From Ophioceras dolichostomum (Eukaryota > Ascomycota > Sordariomycetes > Magnaporthales > Ophioceraceae), in the NCBI GenBank assembly GCA_003049485.1, contig PYST01000220.1:1-64000 (forward strand): a DNA stretch of 64,000 nt, written 5' to 3'. The translations under genes and the position numbers were made by a program. The notes below the pieces were generated by a model that had not been told where the DNA came from, ran no database searches, and was given only the letters and a program-made list of their open reading frames with translations. Of this stretch, positions 36,965 through 48,151 are shown piece by piece. The stretch's first letter is position 1. Each line of letters starts with the position of its first letter.

Positions 36965-39900
36965 CGAGTTTTGTTGGAAGATCGTCTACCGTATGGGAGT
37001 GGCTCCTGTTGTTGGCCCAGTAGGGGGCTATAATGCTGGTAGTCTTTTCTCCTCAGAGTTGCGTCTCTTTCTGAACCCCCAAGAGCTTAACGGGGACTGC
37101 GTTGACGCAGAAGGTAGCTACAGTATTTCTCTGCCTAGCTCTGTGAGGGGGAGCGAGTGGACTGAGACCATGTGCGACAGAAGGTAGGACAAAAGAGGAG
37201 AAGTAGCGTCCAGCACGCTCCTTTTGTAGCTTCGCCTCCAAAGGTCTGACGTTGAGCTCTGCTCAACCCCTATCCCCTGCCACCTCTCTCTAAGCAGTGG
37301 TTCTGCATGCCGAGATGTATAAACTGGATATTTTGGTTGCCGCTGTGGCGCATCAGCGAGTCTTCTCCCCCCTCAAGTCTTGTTCGTCCATTTGTCCTTC
37401 CTCTTCCGCAGCGCCGCCAAGGAGGAACCGTGCTCTGCTCGGCGTTGTGTAACGGCTCGGGTTACATGTCGCATTTCTCGGCGAGCAATCGACGGGAGTG
37501 ATAACCTCTGGTAAGTGGCTAGTTGGGGAAAATCTGCTCGAGGAGAGATAAGTTATCATCATAAAGACCTAAGGCCAAGATCGAAGGAGCGCATGGCAGG
37601 GAGGGGAAGCGCGGACAGCAAAATTGATGGTCTTAAATAGACTAACTGCACCGACATGGGCTGTGATAAGCACCGTTCAGTAGGCAGAACTACTTAGTAC
37701 TCACGGGCGCTGAGAGGGCCTCCTTCCAACACCGACCTCCCTATATGCGTTCCCTAGAAGTACTGGTGCGCATGGGCAACGTGAGTCAACCGGTCCCGAG
37801 GCAGGCATAGAATGAGTTTGCTGTTCTCGACAACCTGCCGTGGAGCGGGGTGTAGCTATGGTATCGGTGAGCATGTCTCCCATATCACCGAATGCCGTCG
37901 ATCCTCTAGGAAAGGCGGAGTGAGGGAGAGCAAAGGAAGGGCAAGACGCGAATTGCCCCCACCCATCAATGTACATCCATGTTGTATTATGCTCCGGCAC
38001 ATATACGGAGAGTTCCATGTCTTGGCTCCCCCTTGGCATTCTCTTAAACCGGCAGGAGTCAAGAGATTGCAGTTTTCCAAGCTTGGCCCGTGTGGGTGGT
38101 ACCGCGATCCAGCCAATCCGAGGTGGGCAGAAGATGAAGGACACGATGAGGGTAGGGTGGTATTGCGGAGAGATGTGGTAGTTCGGTAGATAGTTGGCTT
38201 TTGCGCGTTCTCCATATCGTATCACCTACTTACCGTCCTTCCATAAAGCATGATTGCCATGTGACGGAGAATTTTCCTCAAAAGATCTTGATCGGGCGAC
38301 GGGCGCTATTTAACCGGGCTGATGGACACTTTTTCTTTTCTTTTCTTCGTGCTCGCAAACACGCAGAGCCGACCCAGGTGGCGCAGCCCAGCTTTTATAT
38401 AGCCTCATGCGAACGTCCTTCCTTGTGCAGACAATCACACGTGGAAATGCATCCTTCCGTCTGTGGACAGAAGATTCTTATCTACGTGGACCGATGCACC
38501 AAAGTGATACACTGAAGTATTTGCTGAGATGATATTCGCACCAGACGTTTACAAGGTGACTTGTTGGGGGACCACAGACGACTGAGTGGTGCATTCTGGT
38601 TGATGTACTAGCACGCATCGATCGTCTAACTCGACCTGAACTGCGCGGAGAATCCCGGGATATTCAAACAATGCGGCTGAACATTATACCCGTTCAACGA
38701 ACTCATCCGTATCTGCATCCACCAAGCCAAAAGTGTGACGGTCTCTCGGCAAGCTGTCCCGACGTTCCATCACCTGCACCACCTCAGGAGATTCACAGAC
38801 GTCGAACTAGACAGCAATGATATCAGATCTACATGTGACAAACCCAAAAAATGAACACTAGGCATTATATACACAAGCGTCCACCATCATGACTAAATGG
38901 TTTCGAAGCCAGTGTCACTCCATCGTTCTGCTCCAGCATATACTCCTCGGGGTGTTGTTTTATAGTCCCACTCACTCGGGACAGAAACTCGGCGGATAGC
39001 TTTCACACTCCAACGGGACATGCCGGGTCTGAAGCCTGCACTGAGAGAACCCCAGCCTTCTCCCTCCAAATCTGTGATGCTGATCGATGTGATAGCTCTC
39101 TTCACAGCCCACAAAGAAAGCACTGCACACATACTACTGAGTATATGGTCAACCACTCACTGGGTGCAATCTTCGATGTGTTCAGGGGACGAGGCTGTGA
39201 CGTCACTGACACGATCGCAACTGCCAGCGGTCCCGCCACCCAATAATTCACCACCAGTGGCATTAGGGATATAAGCCAGCGGCACAGCTCTTTCCCTCAA
39301 CAAACACGGTCGTCCCGATTAAGCCACATGGCCTAGTTGGGAAAAGACGCCACGATCGTGGGCCCCCGACCTAGCACGGTGCTAGGTCGGGAGTTCGAGG
39401 CCGGTACGAAGCAAAAACCCGCCGAGTTTTTCGTAACCACCCACCTCCTCCCCGGACGCGGGGAGCTGAAGCTGGGTGGTGATCTTTTTGATTTTGTTTT
39501 GCTTTTGATTTTTTTTACAGCCTGGGATGCTTGCTGCTTACTGCTTGCTACCGTGCTGATTTTTCTCGTCACGAAACAGCCCGGCTGGCGATGTTGTTCC
39601 GCGCATCGGATACCAAATACCCTCGTCACCCTGAATGAAGGCACGCTTACTTGCCGAGAATGGACTCGCAATAATAGACACCGACATCCCATCCCCGGAG
39701 TCTAGTTCGGCACAATATTGTTTGCGGGGGTAGGGGATACAAGTAGCACCTAGATGTTGGCAGTGGTAGTCGTCGCCCTTGGAGGCAGAGCCTTGGTTGG
39801 ACCTGTCATCGGCTTATCCGGATTCAGACGTCTTCCGCCAAATCCTGATGTACGGATCGCCAGAGTCAGACTTCACGCGCTCCGGAGTGCGCCCGAGGCT

Positions 39901-40901
39901 TCAAGCCCGCCACCACCCCAAGGACTGGAATTTCTGGGGTTCGAGGAATTAATGTGTGAGGGGGATCCGGACCGTTCTGTTTCGGCGTCCTCGAGCCCTC
40001 ATTCAACGACTAGACTAACACAGCGCCGGTCGAGCTAACACTAGTACCAGGTGCCACTAGCGCCAGTGGACGGACACGAGCGCACAGCGGTTCCAGGGAC
40101 CCGAGCTCCAGAAACCCCCGCGACGTTTTTCCCCCTAGCTCGGTTCAATTTTTATTAAGGAGTGGTGCCTGGAGTTAGGATGCGAATGTGTGCCTCGCCT
40201 CCTCAGAAAGGGCCCATTCCCCAATTTCCCTAGCCGGCCGCACTTGAACAACAGAGTCAGATCTTAGGCTGTATCATATTGCTGATCAGTGATCGGTATA
40301 CCCCGGCCCAGTGCTAGTACTGCGGATGTAGCACCTACTGGTGGTACTTCCTCTATGAGAATACCAGCCGATGGGACTACCCAGCAACTGGAGACATGAA
40401 TAGCCTCAGCCCTCAGGTAATTTCTGCCCAACCGGGACTTTTGCAGAGAGATGGGACACGGACATAAACGATCGACAGTCGGCCAATACAGGATAGACGT
40501 TGAGCACGCGTCAGAACCGAACTACCGAACGAACCCTTCCAGCACGCCAGGTCTTGGTCTCGGTACGACGGGAAGGTCGGCACTTGGCAGTTGGCAAGCA
40601 CAGAAGACAAAACCAATGGCCTCGCCACTACGATTCCATGTGCGTATGCTAACGTTCGCACACTCCCACCTACCCTAACCCGTCGTCGTTTTCCCCCGGG
40701 ACATCGTACAGTTACAGTCAGTCACTCACTCTACAGAAAACCGATCCCACCTCCAACGAATTGAGCACAACGACAATCGACAACTACTACTGACGACGAC
40801 GACGAGGGGGAGATACGAGAGGGACGAAGAGCGAGCGAGCTCGCTCAGCGAGTGTGCGCCACTGCTGGAGGGAGGGAAACTAACCCAAACGGCCAGAAGG
40901 G
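36965..40901. other. 3.9 kb gene desert
   Basis: Lies between the divergent transporter (-) and rhodopsin-domain (+) genes. No supportable gene. Its most notable content is a structured element at 39329-39520 with pol III-like boxes. A TATAAAA-like hexamer and several short Cys-containing frames near 38,900-39,300 do not assemble into a convincing gene. Confidence 0.5.
39329..39520 (+). ncRNA. structured pol III-like element (candidate)
   Basis: TGGCCTAGTTGG at 39329-39340 matches the tRNA A-box consensus TRGCNNAGYNGG exactly. AGTTCGAGGCC at 39392-39402 resembles a B box with two mismatches, 52 bases further on. Between them is a perfect 12-bp hairpin (39365-39376 with 39380-39391). Downstream lie nested stems: 39436-39443 with 39473-39480, enclosing 39448-39454 with 39459-39465. 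A series of T runs from 39485 on could terminate pol III. No cloverleaf can be drawn, so it is not an intact tRNA. It may be a tRNA-derived SINE, a tRNA relic or a novel small RNA. A TTTTT at 39426-39430 might end a transcript earlier. Confidence 0.35.
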
Positions 40902-43566
40902 ATGGATGACGACAGAAGCAATGAGATCTTTGTCGTGGCGGTCCTCTTCCTCGGGCTGTGCTGGGTCACGGTCTCGCTACGGATCTACTGTCGCGTCTGG
41001 GTCATCCGCTCGCCAGGCATCGACGACAAGTTCATGCTGATCCTTCTGGCAAGTCCATGGCTATCCAATTACATTCCTACAGCTTGGTTCTCTCTTACCT
41101 CATCACTCATTAATCATCAATTCCGAAACGCTGACTATCGTCTTCCTTTCTGTCTCCTTTTTTCGCTCTAGCTCGTCTTCTCAGCATACCTCGCTGCGCA
41201 GATACAGGGTGCTCGATACGGTGCCGGCCGGCACCAGAAGGACTTGCCCCCCGAAGACCAGAGGACAGCTCTGATGGTATGTCCGTCCGACGACACCGAG
41301 GCTTCCCTTTCCCCTCTTCTTCATCTCCTCAACCCAACTCTATCTCATCTCCCAGACACACACACCATCTTCCCACCCGCGTGAGACAGAGAGCGGGGCA
41401 GGCGGGCGACTCGACACCAGGCTAACATCCCTTTTCCAAATCCGTCTCGCCTCCATCCCTCCAGTACATGTACATCTGTGAGATCCTCTACATAGCCAGC
41501 ACAGTCCTCCTCAAGATCTCGATCGGCTTCTTCCTCCTCCGCATCTCGATCCAGCGCTCCCATATCTGGATCCTCCGCGTCCTCATGTCCGGCACGTTCC
41601 TCTCCGGCCTCGCCTACCTCTTTATCCTCGCCTTCCAGTGCACGCCCGTCTCGACCTTCTGGGACGAAGGGCCCCGCAGCCCCGGCAAATGCCTCGACGC
41701 CCACTTCATCCTATCCGCCACGCTCGCCGCCTCGATCCTGAACTGCCTCGCGGACTGGGCGCTCGGCATCCTGCCGGTCTTCATCGTCTGGTCGCTCTCC
41801 CTGCCAAGACGCACCCGGCTGCTGGCCATATGCATCCTGTCGTTCGCGGCCGTGGGGTCCGCGGCGACGATCGTGAGGTCGTGCTTTGTGCCCTCGCTGC
41901 TGGACGCGAGTGATTTCCTGCACGCCACGGCGGACGTGGCTATCTGGTCGACCGTCGAGCCGGGCGTCGGGATTACGGCCGCGTCGCTGGCCACGCTCCG
42001 TCCGCTGTGGGAGCTGTTAGTGTACAAGGCTGGCTTGGTCGAGAACACGCCTGCATCCGTAGCGTGGCGGAGACGTATTGGCGATGGGGGGTCGCGCTGG
42101 GGTGGCGGCGGCAGCGGCGGCGAGGGTGGCGAGGGCCGTAGTCGCGGTGGCGCTACAAGGCGAACGGACGGCGGGTCTGCTAGTGATGGTAGTGCCGGCG
42201 ATGGTGGTGGTGGTGGTGATACGAGAGGAGGAGGTGGGAGCTGTGATGATGAAGAGAAGGGGTCGCGGAAAGGGCAGAAGAGCGAGGCTTCGTCGAGGAG
42301 GACGGGAGGGGGCGGCAACGACGCAGCGACGACCGCTAGGGACACCACAGGTCCTGCCGCTGCTAAAGGTGGTCGTGTTTCTGGGGTGGTCGTCCAACAT
42401 GCCACACTAGCCCCGTCGGTGCACTGGACGCCGCTACCCGCGCCGCCGTTGAACATGCAGTCAGTGCGGCAGGGGACGCCGACGCACACGCTGCTGAGCC
42501 AGCAGGCCGCCGACGCGGTGAGCCACGTCGGGTGCATCGAGGACGGGGACACCTTATCTAGAAGGCCGAGCAGCATCTTCACCGTCAGCGTTGTGTCCGA
42601 GGCGGACTCATCGCTCATCCCCAGGCATTGGAAGGTAAGTTGACGTTGACCAGGTCGGTTTGACGTTGACCAGGTCGGAAAAGGCCAGCCGTCACCCGCG
42701 TCTCTTCTTTCCTTCACTCCCCTCCCTGCCGGACAGACGACGAAACTGACCTGAAATTCCGCCGAGAATAGCGCGACACCCTAAGCGCCGCCGCCGCCAG
42801 GCGCTCCTCCCATCTCCACCAATCCCTCCAAGCAGACGACGACGTCGTCAACCGCCTCGAGCCTCCCTCCCCTTCCTCCTCCGAAGTCCAAATCTCAAGC
42901 ACCAGAAATCCCATAGGAATCGTCAGCCCGGAAGCTCCCCAAATCAACTGGTCCACCCCGCGGATGTCGGCCCTGACGATGCACAGCTGGGGCGTCGCCT
43001 CTCCCCGCGAGTCGAGCTACAGCTACTACGCGGGCGGGCTGGGGCGCAAGTCGACCATGTTCCGTAACAAGCAGTCCTTGCAGCAACGGCGATCGACCGC
43101 GTCCGCGCTCCTGGGGCTAGCGATGGTGCATCGTCAGAAATCCACCGCCTCGCAGCACACGGTATTACAGCGACACAGGTCTACGGCGTCTTCGCTGCAC
43201 CGGCACAGATCTGCCGCGAGCTCGCTGAGGACGGTTAGCTCGCGGACGGAGGAGGAGGAGGAGGAGGAGGAAGTGCCGCCATTGCCGGCCGTGCCGCCTT
43301 TGCCGGCGTATCTGGTGTCGGAGAGGGAGAGGGAGTTAAGAGAGAGTAGGGAGAGGGAGGCGGCGGGACAACTACGCCAGGCGGAGACACGGGCACAGAC
43401 GCGGCTGCAGGCTCCGCCGCCGCAGTCGCAGACGCAGAGCTATGCAGCAACAGCAGCGAGTCCAAGGCAGAGTTTCAGTAGTGAGCTGAGCAGCGAGCTA
43501 AGCAGCGCGGCCAGCGAGAGAGAGATAGAGGAAGGAATTTTCGGATACCCAGCAAGGGGGACATAG
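40902..43566 (+). CDS. fungal rhodopsin-domain (PTH11/SAT4-like) membrane protein
   Basis: Four exons: 40902-41048, 41172-41276, 41465-42634 and 42772-43566; 738 residues. The N-terminal 270 residues form the seven-helix fungal rhodopsin-type domain seen in SAT4 and PTH11-like proteins. Hallmarks are RSPGIDDKFMLILL, then GARYGAGRH after the first junction, YICEILYIASTVLLKISIGF, and the closing block EPGVGITAASLATLRPL. These proteins are not light-sensing opsins; some act as G-protein-coupled receptors, and many have no known ligand. The remaining 470 residues are cytosolic, Gly/Ser/Arg-rich, with a Glu run near the end. Intron 1 uses a GC donor (CTG/GCAAGT). Intron 3 holds a 19-bp direct repeat. 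Phase is kept throughout. Confidence 0.88.
42640..42678. repeat. 19-bp direct repeat in intron 3
   Basis: ttgacgttgaccaggtcgg occurs at 42640-42658 and again at 42660-42678, a tandem duplication within the third intron of the rhodopsin-domain gene, just after its donor. Confidence 0.95.
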
Positions 43567-44260
43567 CAAAGCGTAGCATTGCATAGCTTGACTTGTGAGA
43601 ACAGAGACAAGGAGCAAGCAACAGTAGTGGTTTGGAGCAGCGCTGTCTGTAGAATTTAAAAACACTGGTACTGATAAGGATACGCAAAGACAAAGGAACT
43701 GTAGTAGAGCAAGGCACATCCATCCTTGGACACATCGTGATCATCACGATCACTATAACGTAGTTCGCTCCTAGCCCTGCAGAACGCCGGCCGGACACAT
43801 TCCTTCTTCCTCCAAATAGACATGAAAACAGGCAATAATACCTCGCAGAGCAGAAGGCAACATCGCATAATGAAAACAAGACGTTCTGATACGAGAATAG
43901 GTAGCAGGCATCGCGAGATGTTGCAAGACATATGAGAGAGAGAGAGAGAGGAAAAGGGGGAAGAAACTCCATGGCGCCCGTGTCCTGTACTCTGGCGTGA
44001 CGTGTCATTATGCCACACCCGCCATGCCGTACCGTTCCTGTGCTCCCTCCCTCCGCTGTACTGTACCTGGCCGTGCCATGTCGGTACCTACGTAATGTTG
44101 TGTACTCCCTCCCCTATCAACAAGAACCAGCCAGAGTTCCCTTCCTTCGTCCTCACCTACCCCACCCAGCCCTGCCCAGCTAAGAAGAAGAGAAGAGTTG
44201 AGGGCGGGGAAGGGGGCAAGGACAGGGCACGCCGCTCGGAAACCGGCTCGCAAAGTCCGC
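43567..44260. other. convergent intergenic region
   Basis: 3' flanks of the rhodopsin-domain gene (+) and the kinase-like gene (-). It has a (ga)n run near 43934-43950. No gene supported. Confidence 0.6.
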
Positions 44261-46204
44261 CTAGGACACCGAGCAGCCCTTGGCGCCAGGTCCCTTCCTC
44301 CCCGCGGCCCTCTGGCGAGCGACAAGGACATCCCTGTCTCTGTCTCTGTCCCTGCTGCGGCCGCCGGCGCCGGCGCGGTGGTCCTTAACAGCACCGCCTC
44401 GACGGCTGAAGGCAGTGGCGGGAGGACTCTGGCCCTCGTTGGTAGTGCTGGCCTCTGGGCGACGCGACGCAGATGTGCCCGCACCATCGTCACTGACGAC
44501 CTTATCCAGCTTATTCGTCTTCGCCGTCTCGTCACCGTCACCACCCAGACCATGCTCCGCCAACCAAGCATCCACGTCCCCCCACCGCCGCTCGAACCAC
44601 TCTAGCATCTCAGCAAACGCCTTCTTGCGCCGCACCCTCTCCCCCGTCGCCTCCTCGTCGCCCTCCACGGCTGGAGGTTCCCACAGGTCGCCCGCTCGGG
44701 GCATGTAGTACCGCGTGCGCAGCAGCGTGCGGAGGTAGTTGTCCTTCTTCCAGATCAGGTCCGCCTCCGCCTGCTTTCGCTCCTCTTCGTCCGTGAGCAA
44801 GTGCGCATCCTCAACAGAAGAAGGCGGCTCATCGAAGACGTCTGGCCCAGAAATAAAACCCGGCACGCCGACGGTGGCGTCCCAGATGGGCACGACGCTG
44901 GCAGACTCCCAGTCCACGATAGCGACGAGCTTGTAGGTCTCCGGATCGACGAGGACGTTCTTGCGCGAGATGTCGTTGTGCCAGAGCACCTTTGCGTCCT
45001 CGGGCCTGTCCCTGATGAGAAGACTATTATTGTTGCTGCTTCTATCATCGTTGTCCTCTTTTCCCATGTTTAGCACTGGGAAGAGCCCGGGCAGCACGGC
45101 CTCGAGCTTCTCGAACGCCTCCATCGCCCTCTCGGGCTCCCTGGCGACGACGACGTCCGTGCCGCAGTAGTAGTCGCTTCCCGGCAGGTGGGAGAGGTGG
45201 CGCATCCGCTGGCCGAGCATGTGCGTCTCGGCCGCCTTCATCTCGAACGCCGTGCCGAAGGGGCCCCGGTCGCCGTGCAGGAGGAGACGCTTGTCTGTCC
45301 AGAAGTTGCGGCAGACGTGGTGGCCGACGACGAACTCTCCTCCGATGCCGATGTCTGTTGTCGTAGAAGTTGTGGTAGTAGTAGTAGCCACACTACTCGC
45401 ACCCTCGGACGACGTGGATGTGCCGGCGGTGCCCGGCCGGCTGAAGCTAGAGCTGAGAACGCTGCTGCTACCTGTACCCGTACCCGAGGTCAACGAAGAC
45501 GTCTCTGCCGCCGACGACGACTCTATCGTCGCAGGTCTCCCGCGTCTCGTCGTGCAGGGGTTGTACCCGACCTCGCTCCACACGCCCGCGAAGTAGATGT
45601 TTCCCAGCAACGGGAACTTGCACGTACGAAGCTGTCTGAGCCAGGCCTCTAGGTCCTGTACGACCTCGACCTTCTTCTGGAGCGGCATCCTCTCCCACAC
45701 GCCGAACATGGCGACGCCCTTCAGTTTCTCCATCAGGATCCACTCGAACCCCAGCTCGTTGCCCGCGCTGGACGAGAACGCCACGACCTTGGGCACGCGG
45801 ATGGTGGTGTGTTTTCTCACGTACTCCATCGTGGCCACTTCAGACTCCGTCTTGAAGAAGGGCTCCACGGGGATGGCGACGCGCATGATGTACTCGGGCG
45901 CCTCCTTGGTGAGGCTGGAGGTTATGCGGTAGAGCTTGTGGAAGGCGCCCATTGAGAAGGGGCTTATGGTCGCGCTGGCGAATATCAGGGGAAGGTTCGC
46001 CACGGCTATCTTGAGCACGACGGAGACGTCCGGGTCACAGGGCCAGGTCGGCTCGCGGATGCCGGTCTGCGGGTTGTCGATCCAGCATTGGCGGTGCTTG
46101 AGGAGCGCGACGGGGACGGTGCCGAGCTGGTCGTCCCCTGGGACACGGCGCGGTCGGTCCATCGCCGCCTCCACTGTCGTGCCAGTTGTTGTTGACGTCG
46201 ACAT
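44261..46204 (-). CDS. APH-family phosphotransferase-like protein
   Basis: Single exon, 647 residues, start ATG at 46204. It belongs to the aminoglycoside-phosphotransferase/choline-kinase fold that is expanded in filamentous fungi. The N-lobe spans about 85-175 (YIMRVAIPVEP, ESEVATMEYVRKHT, VPKVVAFSSS, WILMEKLKG). The catalytic loop is HNDISRKNVLVD, with the presumed base Asp411 and Asn416. The metal-binding Asp431 is in AIVDWESASV. A 56-residue Ser/Thr-rich insert (229-284) separates the lobes. The C-terminal 70 residues are disordered and basic. The active-site residues are intact, so activity is plausible; the substrate is unknown and resistance to antibiotics should not be assumed. Confidence 0.85.
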   Translation of the reverse strand: MSTSTTTGTTVEAAMDRPRRVPGDDQLGTVPVALLKHRQCWIDNPQTGIREPTWPCDPDVSVVLKIAVANLPLIFASATISPFSMGAFHKLYRITSSLTKEAPEYIMRVAIPVEPFFKTESEVATMEYVRKHTTIRVPKVVAFSSSAGNELGFEWILMEKLKGVAMFGVWERMPLQKKVEVVQDLEAWLRQLRTCKFPLLGNIYFAGVWSEVGYNPCTTRRGRPATIESSSAAETSSLTSGTGTGSSSVLSSSFSRPGTAGTSTSSEGASSVATTTTTTSTTTDIGIGGEFVVGHHVCRNFWTDKRLLLHGDRGPFGTAFEMKAAETHMLGQRMRHLSHLPGSDYYCGTDVVVAREPERAMEAFEKLEAVLPGLFPVLNMGKEDNDDRSSNNNSLLIRDRPEDAKVLWHNDISRKNVLVDPETYKLVAIVDWESASVVPIWDATVGVPGFISGPDVFDEPPSSVEDAHLLTDEEERKQAEADLIWKKDNYLRTLLRTRYYMPRAGDLWEPPAVEGDEEATGERVRRKKAFAEMLEWFERRWGDVDAWLAEHGLGGDGDETAKTNKLDKVVSDDGAGTSASRRPEASTTNEGQSPPATAFSRRGGAVKDHRAGAGGRSRDRDRDRDVLVARQRAAGRKGPGAKGCSVS

Positions 46205-48151
46205 GGGTATGGTACGGCAGCAGGATCACCAAAAGAAAAAGACGTAGTTCTCTGCGGGTTCCGCGTGTGATTTCGCAGGGTGATTTCCGACGCCGCTGGC
46301 TCGTGTGGCGATGCAGGGGTTCAAGACACAGAGGACAGATAGGAGGAGGCAGAGGGGCATGAACTCGTCGGGGATATCAAATGGCAGCGGGAATCAAACG
46401 GTCTGTTTAAATGGTGATTCGGGGAAGATCAAAACGAAAGACAACAAGGAGAAAATGGTAGATGTAGAATCAACGATGATGCGGTGTGTACGCGCTGAGA
46501 AAGGGAGAGTGGTAGATCAGTGTAGCTGTGCTTGCTGTACGCGCAGTGTCGAGCGCCGAAGGCGTCAGGGCCCGGTCGGACTCAATCAACCAGTGCGCTG
46601 GCCGTGATCGGAGGGTCCGTCCGTCATTCGCAAGGAAAGAGAAAACAAAGTCATGATTACGGTTGACTGAGCTTTGATTTGTGTGTAGAGAAGGGGAGAG
46701 AGGAGAGAAAAGGCGGGTTATTCGTGGTGGTTGAGGAGGTGGTGGCTTGGGTTGGTGGTCGGGACTTTGGGGGACGGAGGGTGAGGAGAGGAGGGAGGAG
46801 TTGTAATCATCAACCCCAGGCCTGATACGCTGGCCGCTCTGCGCGAGGAAAAGGCCCACGTGCACAGGGCCAATTTGCTCTACTTGCGTCATTGCTCCCG
46901 TCGGTCCTATCAGGTAGATAGCGCAGTGAACAAGTCGCCGTGTCAGGTCATTTCGTCACGCCTACGAGGGGCTGAACTAGATGGTGGTCGGGTAGACAGA
47001 GAGGCAACGATGACGAGGACAGTAACCTCCCTTACCAAGGTAGGGAGGCAGGCCGGGTGAGAAAAGCCCAAACAAAGGCCATGAGACTCACTTACTTTTA
47101 CGGCCCAGGTCATAACAGGCCGTGTGTATATTACACCTGTCAGCCGGCACAGATGGCGTAGGAGAGTTGAGGTGCGCTTGACATATCAAGTCACGGTCAA
47201 GGGCTGCACACAACCACTTGTACCGCAGCGTGTAAGTCAGTCCGTGGCAACCCCTCCACTGTCGTCATCGCGACCACACCTAGCCAGCGCACCTGCTCCC
47301 GAGAACTTTGTCACTAAGGTATGCACCACCATCTACCTAGCTAGCCAAGCTCAAAAAAGAAAACACTTCCCGTCAGATACATGTTTTTAATCGCCAGGTG
47401 AGTGTGGTTGTTCAAGTGCAACACCTACACACGGCCAGAAATGAAGGACCAAGTCCCAAGCTTGTGGTCCAATGTGCCTCAGGGCCCCAGGGCCTAGACC
47501 CCGCACAGCGCCTACGAGCCGGCCGCTCAGGTGGTCGGGTACAATTTTTCATTTAACCCTGCTTGGAAGTTGGAGAATTCAGCGGCCCCGTCGCCCTTAT
47601 AGATGATCTTTCAATGCCCCCGGCCGTTCTTAAACCCATGGTCTCTCAGCGGCCCCAAAGCCAAGAATAGATTAGTTGAAAGGATTTTGCGGAAAGGCCA
47701 AGCTCGGTAAGGACGTGATCCTGCCTTTTTTTTCTTATTGGCGATACAATGTGGAAGCGGAAGGAGGGGAGACGACCGGCCACCATATCGTACTGCAAGA
47801 GCCGAGTTGAGAAAGGCTGAGAGTAAGTCGGTCTGGACGCCGTTAGTTCCTTCTTTACGAGAGAGAAATGTTCTCTTCAACCAAAACTTATGGGAACTGC
47901 AATCCAGTCGTAGTTGATCGAGGCTGCCTTCGGCCACCGCTGGCGCCCGGGCAACGACGACTCTGAGATGGGGAAGGAGCAGGACTCACCCAGCTCAGGA
48001 TCCCAAAGTCATCGTATTGCAGACACCATTTGCCTGAGAAACCCAGAGAGGTCAGCCCGGCCATAGGTATTGACCGATCCCTGCACCCTCATATTTTGGC
48101 GTTATTATTCTCGTTGCAGATTCTAGACCCGGTGTTGCGGGACGACCGATC
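46205..48151. other. divergent promoter region
   Basis: Separates the kinase-like gene (-) from the metallophosphoesterase gene (+), so both promoters should lie here. Minor A/G-rich and ggt-rich tracts at 46,680-46,800. No gene supported. Confidence 0.55.

Noticed and set aside
38893..39300. Possible small two-exon secreted peptide on the minus strand
   Set aside because: A GTGAGT donor and CACAG acceptor can be paired, but there is no in-frame ATG or signal peptide.
39321..39402. Intact tRNA gene
   Set aside because: The A box is perfect, but the acceptor, anticodon and T stems cannot be paired; kept only as a structured candidate element.
41614..42717. 367-codon antisense frame over the rhodopsin-domain gene
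   Set aside because: Antisense shadow; the composition mirrors the Gly/Ser/Arg-rich tail and no domain is seen.
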